From Eublepharis macularius (lineage: Eukaryota; Chordata; Lepidosauria; Squamata; Eublepharidae): a stretch of 64,000 nt of DNA. Made by a program: the position numbers and the translations under genes. Shown here in pieces: positions 1 through 10,211 of this stretch. Numbering within the stretch: position 1 is the stretch's first letter; the number at the start of each line of letters is the position of its first letter. The notes under the pieces are model-generated. The model worked only from the letters and a program-made list of their open reading frames with translations. It made no database searches and had not been told where the DNA came from. The stretch covers positions 37,021,368-37,085,367 of the forward strand of contig NC_072791.1 in assembly GCF_028583425.1 (NCBI RefSeq), written 5' to 3'.

Positions 1-240
1 TCTTTTGGACTGTGTCACTTGAAATTTCTTTTTTAAAAAGATCTAAATGTGTATTGGGGTGGGGAGAGAGTTTTAAAAGGGTGAACTGTCATCTTTGGAC
101 TACTATGCAATTTTTGAGATCATTCCTTCCAAAGCAATTACTTACAATATTAATAACATTTTTGTTTTTATTCTCCAGGTCTCTATTTTTTTATTATCCA
201 ATGGATGATAATAATTTAAGAATAGCCCTGCTGAATTAGA
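1..240. other. No recognisable feature
   Basis: AT-rich sequence. I see no repeat family, RNA gene or credible exon here. Confidence 0.4.
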
Positions 241-530
241 TTGGTTGTCTATGTAGTCCAGCCTCCTGTTTCACATGATAGCCAACCAGTTACCTAGGAG
301 GGCCAGCAATCAGACCATAAGATCCGAGGCCTTCCCTGATGTTGCCTCTTAGCACTGGCATTCAGAGGTCTGAATATGGTGGAGGTTTGCTTTAGTCACC
401 GTGACTCGTAGCCATTGATAGACCATGAATCTAATCTCCTTTTAAAGCTGTTATCAGTGCAACCACTGGCAGTGAATTCCAGAATTTAATTACTTATAAT
501 TACTAATAAAGAACTCCTTCCTTCTGTCCA
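241..530 (+). repeat. Interspersed repeat, unclassified
   Basis: This block shares an ordered set of short motifs (a 'catgaatct' block, then 'cctttaaagc', then 'gtgaatt...ttaattac') with 20575-20690 in the same window. That marks it as a dispersed repeat. It may be the body of a SINE or LINE 3' region common in squamates. The family is not identified. Confidence 0.5.
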
Positions 531-1394
531 TCTGCTGATACCATTGGTTAACAGGGCAATGCACAAAATAAGGAAGAAAACTGACCAGTGCTGGCAAAAT
601 AAACTTTTCACAGGATACTTTACTACAATGTTGCTGATATGCCTGAGCACAGCAAAAGCCTGTCATATTATTGATGCTGCTTGTCATTGTAAGGGGCAGT
701 TTTCCCCATTGAGTTTGACAATGACTCATAAACCACACAACTCCTTTTGGAATCCTCTCTGGGGTGTGAATATTTCACTGATGCAGCTCAAGACTTTTCT
801 CAACCATGATTCTGATTGCATTTTCATTCTGAAAGGTGAGGCTTTGGGTATTTCTGGCATTTCTGTTGACGCAGGTCATGCATATAGATTCCTTTTTTCC
901 TCCAGTGCTGACTGACAAATATGGGAATGGAGCTACATTGTTCACAAGCTGTCAGTTGTTCACAGCAAGATGAAGACGCAGGTCCTGTCATCTTCACATG
1001 GAGTGGATCACAAAAAACACTGGACAAAGTACCAAACCTGAAGAGAAAAGGAGTCCAGCACTGGGCTCTATTTTCAAAAGGAATTCAAGGGAACTGAATT
1101 CTCCCTACATTTGACAATAGTACTATAAAGACGTCCTTATGACTGAAATGCTTACCCCATTAAAAACAGTACTCCCTTCTGCCCCACTCCCACACATGGA
1201 CATTATCTTTATTTGAATGGCAAATCTCACATGAAAAGAGGAGATAGATGTCCAAATTTTCAGCCCTATCTGTCAGTCTTGGCTATCCAGCATGTTTTCC
1301 CAAGACTCCACGTCAGCCTCAGGTGCTCTGTTAGCCACAACAGATACAAAAATCAAATGTAACCCCCCCTCCCCATACACACACTCTTTTGAGA
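531..1394. other. No recognisable feature
   Basis: Only short chance reading frames on both strands. The longest (544-915, 123 codons) has no domain I recognise and no codon character of a gene. No repeat family could be named. Confidence 0.4.
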
Positions 1395-1427
1395 ACTCCT
1401 TCCATGGCCTCTCTTGTTTCCGAGTGT

Positions 1428-1515
1428 AAGCTTTTGAGAGGTGTCTGAAGAAGGGAGCTCTGACTCTCTAAAGCTTGCACTCTGAAAAACTTGTTGGTCT
1501 CTGAAGTGCCACTGG
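1428..1515 (+). repeat. PLE-type 3' tail fragment
   Basis: Contains the tail pattern 'gaagggagctctgactct', then 'aaagctt', then 'cttgttggtctctgaagtgcc'. The same pattern recurs at 11530-11598, 24590-24715, 33540-33690 and 39170-39297. Two of those lie near or behind PLE-like sequence, so I infer a Penelope-like 3' terminal repeat. A separate SINE using this tail is the alternative. Confidence 0.5.
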
Positions 1516-1559
1516 ACACAGATCAAGTTAGGCTGAGAGTGTGTGTGGCAAAAGTGTGT

Positions 1560-1795
1560 GGCAAAATGCAACAAGGTCACCCAGCAAGTTTCCATGGCAG
1601 AGCAGGGATTCAGACCTGGGTCTCCCAGATCCTAGTCTGAGGGCCAAGCTACACATGACGAATGACACTTGAACGGCAAGTGGATTGAGTGGAGGGCAAG
1701 TGAACAGGGAGAAATACACTTGCCATTCAAGTGTCATTCGTCGTGTGTAGCTTGGCTCTGACACTCTGATCACTACATCACACTCTATCATTAGT
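1560..1795 (-). repeat. tRNA-derived SINE, minus strand, split by a MITE
   Basis: The reverse complement carries a tRNA-like B-box region ('gggtctgaatccctgctc') followed by the SINE core 'gggtgacctt'. Removing the palindromic insertion at 1641-1758 and one copy of its 3 bp repeat rejoins the SINE cleanly ('cctagtctga' to 'cactctgatcac'). The SINE therefore predates the MITE. Confidence 0.7.
1641..1758. mobile_element. Palindromic MITE with TIR gggccaagct
   Basis: The left end gggccaagctacacatgacg and the reverse complement of the right end gagccaagctacacacgacg match closely, and the inverted homology continues about 40 bp inward. It is flanked by a 3 bp 'tga' repeat (1638-1640 and 1759-1761). 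A longer relative with the same terminal motif is at 41585-41821. It has no coding capacity. Three-base duplications fit a PIF/Harbinger-like transposase, but that is inference. Confidence 0.75.
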
Positions 1796-1884
1796 TATAG
1801 GGAGTAATCTGATTCTCTTAAGGCTGTGCAAAAAGAAAAATGCATGTGTGAAATATTCCTGATGATAGCATGGGTTTTAACAAA

Positions 1885-2005
1885 CACAAAACAGTAAAAT
1901 TCTAGTCCTGTGGCACCTTAAAGACCAACAAGATTTTCAGGGTTTAAGATTTCAAGAATCAAAACTCCTCTCAGATAGAAACTCTCAGAAAGAGACTCAG
2001 GGACT
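1885..2005 (-). repeat. PLE-type 3' tail fragment, minus strand
   Basis: Reverse complement of the same tail family seen at 1428 ('cttgttggtctttaaggtgc' then 'cacaggactagaattttac'). Diverged, with both ends truncated. Confidence 0.5.
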
Positions 2006-2065
2006 CTAAAAAAGGTTATACCCTGTAAACCTTGTTGATTTTTAAGGGGGCTACCAATCTTGAAT

Positions 2066-2280
2066 TTTAACAACAACAGTATGATTTTCCAGAGAGATTA
2101 GTGCCCAACTCAGAGCAGGAAACAAAATCAGAGTTATGATTATCCCCACAATAGCTGCAGAGCAGGGGCTGAGAGGAGTGGCTTACCCAAGGCCGCCTGC
2201 TGAGCTCACGGAAGTCAAGGGAGTTGAACCACCAGAGTGCTGGCTCAGAGCTCAACCACTTAATCACTATGCTTCAGCAG
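2066..2280 (-). repeat. tRNA-derived SINE (Sauria/MIR-like architecture), minus strand
   Basis: On the reverse strand it reads 'gtgattaagtggttgag' (A-box-like region), 'ggttcaactccc' (B-box-like), a core with 'ccttgggtaag', 'ggggataat', and a 3' end rich in gtt repeats. The related copy at 28065-28290 has the same order. B-box positions are mutated, so it is not a functional tRNA. Confidence 0.65.
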
Positions 2281-2283
2281 CTC

Positions 2284-2330
2284 TCATCTTGCTGTTCTAC
2301 TGCAAACCAACATGGCTACCGTCCTGAAAC
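2284..2330 (+). repeat. PLE-type tail end fragment
   Basis: Matches the final part of the tail family ('ctgttctactgcaaaccaac', 'atggctacc'), corresponding to the end of the 39170-39297 type copies. Confidence 0.4.
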
Positions 2331-2440
2331 CAAATCATAAGACATTTTTTTTAAAAAAAACCCACTGTTATTTATAATCACTCATTAATTAGTGTATTTA
2401 CTGCTATACAATTAGCTTCCCAGTGTCATGTAGTGAGGAC

Positions 2441-3290
2441 TAGAGATGGGCACGAACAGAAAAAAAAATGAACATGATGTTCATTGTTTGTTGCTATCCA
2501 CAAACAGGGACTCATGAACAACCACGAACATGGCCCTGTTCACAAACATATTCATGGTTGGCTGTTCGTGGGGGCCAGCAAGCTCTCCTCCAGCCATCAT
2601 CCAAGTCAAGATCCCTACTGCACCACTCCCAGAAACCCTACTGAGCAGGCAGCAGGAAAGGTACCAATAATAAATAATAGCTTGGCCCAGAGCCTGGCAG
2701 CAGCCCTGGAACTTGAAGGGGTATATCCCCACTGTACCACTCCCAGAAACCTTACCTGAGCAAGCAGCAGGAAAGGTAACAATAATAAATAATAGCTTGG
2801 TCCAGAGCCTGGCAGCAGCCCTGGAACTTGAAGGGGTAGATCCCTACCTCACAACACACAAAGAAAATTCAAGCTTCAATGCACTCTATCAAAATGCCAA
2901 CAGCAACTCTCTCCCTCTCCACTGTCTGCAAGCTAAGCCAGAGCTGGGAGCCCCCAACCCTCCTTCCTGCTCTTTGCTCCCTTGTAACAAATTTGGAGCT
3001 CCATACTTGAAAGGAAGACCGGCCTATCAAGCTAAATTGGGCTTAGATTGTGGTTTCCAGGGCAACAGCAGGAGTTCAGACGGAGTTCAGATAATCCCTG
3101 CCTAAGGTGCCAAGGGTTGCCAAGGTGCCAGATTGTCTGGCTTGACGAACAGCAATGAACAGCAACGAACGTGGCTTGCAATGACCACTGTTCGTTTAGA
3201 ATGGGGCCTCACGAACGGCTTGTTTTCGAACAGCAGATTGGGCTGTTCGTGGCTTTTTTTTGTTCGTATTGCTGTTTGTGCCCGTCTCTA
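2441..3290. mobile_element. hAT-like non-autonomous element with perfect 8 bp TSD
   Basis: The left terminus is tagagatgggcacgaac and the right terminus, reverse complemented, is tagagacgggcacaaac. The flanks are identical 8-mers, gtgaggac at 2433-2440 and 3291-3298, the duplication length expected for hAT transposases. Subterminal 'gttcgt'/'acgaac' words are dense at both ends. The interior holds a near-repeat of about 115 bp (about 2590-2720 and 2725-2850) and no transposase. Four more elements with related ends occur at 9124, 12000, 41113 and 52607. Confidence 0.88.
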
Positions 3291-3504
3291 GTGAGGACAG
3301 GCCTGTTGTGGAGGGAGAAACTTGGACTCCCTTCAGACTGTATGAGAACTTACAGGCGTGAACTACTCTTGATTGAACTTGAATGTACTGTTTAAACATG
3401 CAAAAAGTTACTTGATGAACAGGCCTCAGCTGCTCACAAAGCATCTCTTGTGCTTAGTTTTCATGGGTCCTACTTACATGTCCAGGATAAGACTGATCGC
3501 CACC

Positions 3505-3692
3505 ATGGGGTCAAGAAGCAATTTTCCCCAGGCCAGTTTGGCTAGGGAACCTGATGGTGTTTTGCCATCTTCTGGGCATGGAGTAAAGGTCACTTTGTAT
3601 GTGCGGGGGAAAGTATTTGTGAATTTCCTGCATTGTGCAGGGGGTTGGACTAGATGACCCTAGAGGTACCTTCCACCCCTATGATTCTATGA
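3505..3692 (+). mobile_element. CR1 LINE 3' terminal fragment
   Basis: Ends in 'gggttggactagatgaccct', 'agaggtaccttcca' and 'tatgattctatga', the conserved CR1 3' end with its octamer-like tail. It is 5' truncated with no coding part left, as usual for CR1. Confidence 0.85.
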
Positions 3693-4069
3693 AGAGCCAA
3701 AATGCTTAACAAAACATCAGCTCCCTGAGCATGACTAGCAGACAGAATAGCTGGACCAGTCAGTGTTTGAACATTTGTACTCCTCACTGACTGTCACTGC
3801 TCATAAAGCCTTCTTTATTTCAGGAAGTTCTAGAGCAGGAATATTAACTAGTTTTCTTTTTTAAAAAAAATAGTTACCTAAAAATAACAGCAATATAATC
3901 CTATCTGTCTAACTTTTGAGCATAAAATTACAGCATGTTTTTAGGATAATCAATCACACCAATCTTCTCCCCGCCCCCCTTCATTTTAGCTTCAAATAAG
4001 ATCCATTATATCTAAAGAAGAAGAATTTATTTTAGAGTCTAGGCAAAGTGGATGGTTTAAAACATGTAT
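3693..4069. other. No recognisable feature
   Basis: AT-rich sequence with short homopolymer runs and nothing assignable. Confidence 0.35.
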
Positions 4070-4405
4070 TTTTAAAATATTTTTTTTATTTTATTGAAAC
4101 AAAAAGGAGATACAGAAAGGAAGGGGGGGGAATGGGACAAGCAAAACATATGTAGCTGTGTGCTACAAGGATTATTAAGATACAAAATACAAAAATCACA
4201 ACCTTTATAAATATTAAGATAGTGATTAGAGTAATAATTAAATCTGTTTAGTATATATTTTTCTAATTAAACAACCCATAAAAAATTCATACCTATTTTT
4301 ACTCATTATATTAATAATAATAGAGACAAAAAGAAAGAAAAAAGAAAAGACAATCATTCACAGTAACAATGCTTATTATATAATATGACTAGTTGTCTTA
4401 CTCTC
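4070..4405 (-). repeat. Possible L1 3' UTR, minus strand
   Basis: A-rich/T-rich low-complexity DNA that resembles the AT-rich region at 6927-7450, which is the 3' part of a minus-strand L1. A Harbinger-like block lies between the two AT-rich stretches. I infer that both belong to one L1 3' end split by the insertion. No duplicated target site confirms this. Confidence 0.35.
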
Positions 4406-6926
4406 TTACAGTGCAATCCTAAGCAGCAGGGTGGAAACTGCATAGGGAGAGAACTAAACCTTGCTCGGGCATAAATGGCACTTACGTTGACATAAATCTC
4501 TCTCTGCCGGCGCCCACCCGAGGTGCATTGCCGCAGATGGGTAGCTGCCAATGGTTATGCTTAGTGGCCAGGCGGAGGTGCAAGTCTGGCTCATGTCCCC
4601 ATGCCGGCATGGGAGGGGGAGGGGAGGGGGCAGGGCACGAGTTAGTTCACTTCCAAAACCACTCCTGCCCTGGAAATACCCCCTGAAACAGCGGAAAGTT
4701 ACACCAGCAAAAAAGGAAGTATAGCTCATAGGCACCCATTGAAAGGGAAAACTCAAGCACCTCTCCCAGCTCCCCACCCTGCCCCTGAAAGAGCATAGGA
4801 TGGGTTGCCCCTGAAGGAGCATAGGATTGGCCCACAAGGGCCAATCTACATGCGCTTCTGGGATGGGCAAGCCCCCCTCTCGGCACCAAATCACCTGCTC
4901 ACACACCATACAAAACATCTGGCTGTGCTGCTCATGATTTCAGGTTGGTGAGCACACGGCTGAAGCCTCTGCCCGTCAGCCGTCTGCTGTGCAGACTTTG
5001 TGCATGAGGTGGGAGAGTGCACCGGAGAGGACTTAGAGGGAAAACTGGGAGAACTTTGCACTCGCTTAAGGGAAGGGCAAAGTCCACAATGTCTGGCTAA
5101 CTAACAACTACTCAAGTCGCCTTGCAGGTTATCTGACTATGAAGTTCCAGCTCAGTAAGAAGCAAGGGAGCATTTAAAGGTAAGAAGGAGATGGGGCTGT
5201 GGCTAACTGGGCTCGCTGATTTGTGCTGGCTGCCCCATCACCTGAACTCGCCTGACCATTATCCTCTTCAGGTGAGGGTTGGCAGGGGAGAGGATGGTGG
5301 CAGCAGCCCCTGTCTGCCCCAGAGGCAGTTGCCCAGAAAACTACTCTTGACCGGGTGTTTGTAACTACCTGTTGACTTTATCCCTTAAAGGTAAAATCAC
5401 CCCAAGGCAGAGCTCTTCCTTGCCAGAGGGTCTTGCATCAGCTGGTCGCTAGCTGCACCTGTGGGGCTCCCGCTGCTGTTCTCTACTATGTGCATCTTCC
5501 CAGATGTTGGAGTGTGGGCTTGGCCTCAGCCATGGACTGGGCTAGGTTACTTGCAGCACATATGTCTCTTTCCCTTGCAGGCACAACGTATGTCTCTTTC
5601 TCTGGCAGGTACGTTGTGACTCATCCAGGAGATGACAGAGCATGTCTGCTTCAGCCCCCCCCCCCCCGGAATCCTCCACGAGTGCCATTCAGATCCAGCC
5701 CAGGGAGCCTCAAGACAGTCCACATCTCAGCCTCGCCCCTGGGAGCACAGAACGAGGGCTGCACAAACTGCCTTGGCTCTCTTTCCAGCTGAGGGACATT
5801 GGCACTTTTTCCAGTTTAATAAAACGTGTTGAAAAACAACAAACTTCTGTTTTTGCATGCCTGTCTGACATAGCCAGTAGCCACCCTCTCCCTGTCGAAA
5901 TGTCCTCTTACACATCCCTGTAAATGTTTCAAGTGGCGCCCTGTCCAGCCTCCCTGCCCCCTTCCCCTCAATGTAACTTCAGGCAGTGGGGTGGGAATAA
6001 AACTGTGGCCCAAGAATGTCTGCAGTGTGTGTGTGGGGGGTGGCACTGAGGACTTTCATTCTCTGATAGTCTGAGCTGCTGGCATCTGATAAGCCAGGAA
6101 GATGATCGCTGCATGTGGGAAGTTGCTGCTAGGGGGTGGGGGATATGTTTGCGGAAGCAGGGATGGACTTGGGCAATCCGGCGTGGGGAAGGCCTGTCAG
6201 TCCACCCCAGGACTGGGGCATGGCTGTTGAGGTCCAACCAGTGTTCTCGCATTGTAGAGGTGCAGTGATGTGTTCAAGTGACGCTGCCGCAAGTTTGTGG
6301 GTGCTTTTCATTCCCCTTGCTTCCATTGAAGGCCCCGCCTCCCCCCACCTGCTTCTCCAGAACCTAGGGACTAATTAGGGTTGCCAATCTCCAGGTGGTA
6401 GCTGGAGATCTTCCAGAATTACAACAGATCTCCAAGCAATAGAGATTATTTCCCTACTATCTGGCCCTACTTTTCAGGAAGAGGGAACCTGTTTCTTGTG
6501 GTGGTGGTGGTGGCAGCGGGGATTTGCAGGTGCACCAAGCTGCAGCCACTGGCCTGGCCCTCATCAGCAATGGGACCTGGATGGGCGAGAGGGTGTGTGT
6601 TCGATCTGGACCTTCACTTTCACCTCTGCCCCCCTCCCTGGGAGGGATGCCTGCTTTCTGACAGGGGGCCTATTGGCGGCAGCAGGGATCACGCCCCCCC
6701 ATTGGCTGTGCTGCTGCTTGCCCCTTGCCTGCCTGTCTGTGGAGGGGTGTGGTCATTGGCTGGTGTGAACGGGGTTGTCAGGAGAATGGTGGGTGGGCGC
6801 TACTGGTATTGGCCGCACCTTGCCTTGTTGTGCTCGGGTGCCCATGGGAATCTCCTGCAAAATTCCATAAGGAGCTGTGGAGCGGCACCCCATTTACAAT
6901 GATGATGGGGGTTAGGATTGAGCTGC
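4406..6926 (+). mobile_element. Harbinger-like element, copy 1
   Basis: The left end reads cagtgcaatcctaag and the right end, reverse complemented, reads cagctcaatcctaac, giving short TIRs. It is collinear with 56859-60284: both have 'gtaggaagg'-like promoter-proximal blocks, 'aaggagcataggat', a 'tacaaaacatc' word, a donor-like 'caggt' before 'gtgagcac', 'aaatgtctggctaact', 'gcatcagctggtcgct' with 'ctatgtgcatc', and 'gtaacttcaggca'. The order suggests an element that once carried spliced transcription units. No intact transposase is visible. It may have inserted in an L1 3' UTR. PIF/Harbinger assignment rests on the ends and the remnant at 59012 in copy 2. Confidence 0.55.
6376..6480 (+). repeat. 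Fragment of the 'gggttgcca' MITE family
   Basis: Starts agggttgccaatctccaggt and continues with 'agctggagatcttccag' and 'caacagatctcca'. This is the left half of the element seen more fully at 44136-44342. The right half is missing. Confidence 0.6.
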
Positions 6927-8525
6927 CCGAGTATTAGGATAAGTACTATTAAAAGTTCTAACCTGTTTCTTCTCTTTATCTCAGAAAATGAAAAAAAAGA
7001 AAATCCTTATTTCCTCTCTACTTATCGTTACTTTTTACCTATATTTTACTTAACAATGTTGACTTTTTACCAGTATTTCAATATTATACCATTTATTCTA
7101 CCAATTATCTTTATATAACTAATTAATCTACCCTCAAATTATAAAATATATCAATATACAATCATTTTCAAATTCAGAAGACCAAAACAACTTATAAAGT
7201 TTATCCATTATAAGAAAAAAATATTTTCCCCATTTCTCTTCAAATTCTTTAATTTGCCTTCTATTTATGTAATTCATCAATTTTGGCATCACTGCGTATT
7301 CTGACATTTTGTCCTTCTCTGGATGGGCATTCTCCTTCTTTCCATTTGCTCGCTATTACCACTCTTGCTGCCTTCAACCAATATCAAAATAGTTAATGTA
7401 GTGTTCTATCAACATTATCTGGTATTATTCACAACATAATCTGGTGCTTCATAGCAAAGTTAATTTTCAAAACCTTCTGAATCGCCGCATGCATATCTTT
7501 CCAGAATTTTTACATTTTTTACATGTCCACCACATATGAAAGAACCATCTAATTCCTCACACTTCCAACATGACCCTACATATTTCTTATTCAATTTTTT
7601 TTCAATATCTTTTGGTGTAATGTGCCATCTAAAAAACATGTTGTATCCATTTTCTCCAAGTGTTTGGCTTGCTGTGAATTTTATGCCCTTGGTCCATAAG
7701 TTTTCCCACTGTTGGGATGTTATTTCTTCTCCAAAATTTTGCATCCATTTTACCATATAAATTTTAACTTGTTCTGTTTCTGTGTCATATTGAAGTAAAA
7801 GTTTGTAAATCTGGCCCAAAATATGATTTTTATTCCACATAATTGTCTTCTCAAAATCAGTAAGATCCCTCAATTGTCCTCTGTATTCCTTAAGAGCTTT
7901 CTTTAATCTAGAAATCACCTGAAGGTATATCAGCAATTGTATTTTCTTTCCTTCATCAGAAATTTCTTGCCATGATTTTATCTTTCCTTAAGAGTTTATT
8001 ATGTCTTGATAAGTTATAAAGTCATTCACTTTTCTCTGATTTTTATCACAAAAGGCATCTCACAAAAGATGAGATTATTGGTGATATCGGAGGGCTTATC
8101 CTCATTCTTACCGAGTCCCAGATTTGAATCAAGCTGTCTCTTATCACATGACTTTCATGTAGTATCCTTGCTCTTCTTTTCACTCAAAGATAATTATATA
8201 ACCCTTCAGGTAAATCAACCACTTCTAGCTGTATTAATCTGTCCTTTGAGTTTTTAATCCGCTCTGTGATCCAAACCAGGCCAGCTGCTTTATAATATAA
8301 CTTCATGTTTGGCACAGCCAATCCTCCTCTTCTTTTTTCATCTTGTAATACCTTAAATCTTACTCTCAGGTGTTTTTTTTGTTTGGTTTTTTTGCCATTC
8401 CAGATAAATTGATTTATCTGTCTTTGCCAGGTTTGGAGTATCTTATATTTTATACTGATTAACATTTGAAATAAAAAGTTAATTTTTGGTAAAATATTCA
8501 TTTTGATTGCAGAAATTCTTCCAAA
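6927..8525 (-). pseudogene. L1 LINE ORF2 3' part, 5' truncated
   Basis: Reading the minus strand, 8501-8184 encodes a post-RT region with 'FIWNGKK', 'FKVLQDEKRRGGLAVPNM' and 'LYYKAAGLVWI', typical of L1 ORF2 after the RT. Then 7936-7460 encodes the C-terminal part with the Cys pair 'CWKCEE' followed by a shifted His/Cys segment. The reading frame is interrupted between these blocks and after 7460. Below 7450 the sequence becomes AT-rich, as in an L1 3' UTR. RT and endonuclease domains are absent, consistent with 5' truncation at about 8525. Confidence 0.8.
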
Positions 8526-8635
8526 ACATGTATTTTAAAACCAATTTTCATTTTGTAAGATGCAAGCAGTCATTTTTATCCATTGAGAATTTTCTTCTCT
8601 TGGGCTTCCTGCAGAGGTACTGCTTTCCTTTTTTA

Positions 8636-9060
8636 GGGTTGCCAGGTCCCCTTTGACAACTGCCAAAGACGTTAAAGGGGAACGGTCTTCGATACAAGGA
8701 ACCAAGGCAAAGCCACACAGACCGTTGTATTTGCAAAATGTTATTTTACTCAGTATCGTTTTCCAGGCACAATCTCAGAAAACCGTAGTTGTAAGCAAAA
8801 ATAAAGGTCTAGGAGCGTCCACCCACCGGGGACTGCCCCCGAGGGGAGAATGGCAACGGGTTTGCCCGGCTAGATATCCCGTGGACGCTCCTAGACCTTT
8901 ATTTTTGCTTACAACTACGGTTTTCTGTGATTGTGCCTGGAAAAGAAAACGATACTGAGTAAAATAACATTTTGCAAATACAACGGTCTGTGTGGCTTTG
9001 CCTTGGCCCCTTTGACAACTAGCAGAGGGTCAAGGGACTTACCAAATTGAGGGGGGGGAG
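8636..9060 (+). repeat. GC-rich 'gggttgccaggtcccc' element fragment, host of the fold-back insertion
   Basis: Starts with agggttgccaggtcccc, the terminal motif shared with 25305 and 19551. It continues after the 8662-9006 insertion into 'agcagagggtcaagggac' and 'acatcattacattgccagtg'. A right terminus is not obvious. Confidence 0.45.
8662..9006. mobile_element. Fold-back insertion with 14 bp direct repeats
   Basis: A 345 bp insertion is flanked by identical 14-mers, cccctttgacaact, at 8648-8661 and 9007-9020. Inside, 8702-8821 and 8880-9006 are inverted copies of one another, about 120 bp each, differing only by a 4-base indel and about one substitution. They are separated by a 58 bp GC-rich spacer. 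A 40 bp single-copy segment precedes the left arm. The near identity suggests a recent event or conversion between arms. A 14 bp duplication is typical of LINE- or PLE-type target-primed insertion rather than cut-and-paste transposition. Confidence 0.85.
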
Positions 9061-9123
9061 ATCAGCAGCAACATCATTACATTGCCAGTGACACACTAAC
9101 ATTGCTGCCTGTATGCTCAGGAA

Positions 9124-10211
9124 TAGAGATGGGCATGAACCACATTATGAACTTCAAAAACCCACGAAATTGGCAATCGCGTGATCGCAACCCAGCAGTT
9201 CATGATTGTCCATGGCCAATGAACCAGCTTTCGGAAGAAGCCTGGTTTGGTGCATTTGGCTGCGGTTCAGGAAGCCAGACAGTCAGGCGCCATCAATCAA
9301 TTCCCCTGGCAATGGAGCCAGGGGAATGCCTGAACTCTGTCTGCGCTCCTTCTGTTTCCCTGGAAACCCGAATCGAAGCCCAGCTTACCTTGATCAGCAG
9401 GTCTTCCTTCCAACCACTGAGCTGCAAAGCAGTTACAAGTTGGGAGAAGACACCTGGGGGAAGGAGGGGGGAGGGGTGTTCTGTAGTGATGGGCACTCCA
9501 ATCTCATCCCCACAAACCCTGATAGGCAGCTCTGACAACCAAACACAGACCTCCTGCATTGCTCTATGGGACCTCAGCTTATAAAAAGCAATGTGTTCCC
9601 AGTTCTGGTTGCACTTTCAGCGAGCAGTGGAGTGTGACAGAGCTGCTGCTAGCTACTTGCTAGCCTTTGGGGAGAGAGACAGAGTATAATAGAGCTTGGA
9701 TTTTGGGGATAGGAATCTATCTCCTCTGGTTCCACAGCTGCTGCCAGGCCCTGGGGCCAGGCTCACTGGACACCTTGGCTGACGGCTCACAGTATTAGTG
9801 CCTGATCTGTTCAGGTCTGTGGGAGTGGTGGGCTAGGGCTCTAGTCCCTCCCTCTGGTGCCAGGGCTGCTGCCGTCAGCACCCACCTTCTGTACACTGGG
9901 CCAACATCAACTGATGGCTCTAATTGTATCGAGTGGGAGTTTCCTGGGGGCCTTGGATTGGAGAGGGTATAACTCCAAGATCCCTTTTGCAATGTTGTCC
10001 AGACTTGGGTGATGGCTGTAGGAGAGCCTGCAAAACACTCCCCAGGAATATGGGCTCTCTAAGTGCAATGGGGGCTGTTCTGCACCCCATGAACCGCGAA
10101 CCGGTTCAGCAATGAAAAAATTTCATTGCGGTTCGCTACCTCGGGATCATCATCGGCACTGAACCATGAACCACAGAGTCATTAATTTTTTTTGGTTCAT
10201 GCCCATGTCTA
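9124..10211. mobile_element. hAT-like non-autonomous element, second copy
   Basis: Left end tagagatgggcatgaacc; right end, reverse complemented, tagacatgggcatgaacc. The subterminal regions contain 'gaaccgcgaaccggttc' and 'gttcatg' words as in the 2441 copy, but the interior is different. The flanking octamers, ctcaggaa and cttaaaag, match at only four positions, so the duplication has decayed or the ends are displaced. No transposase is seen. Confidence 0.7.
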
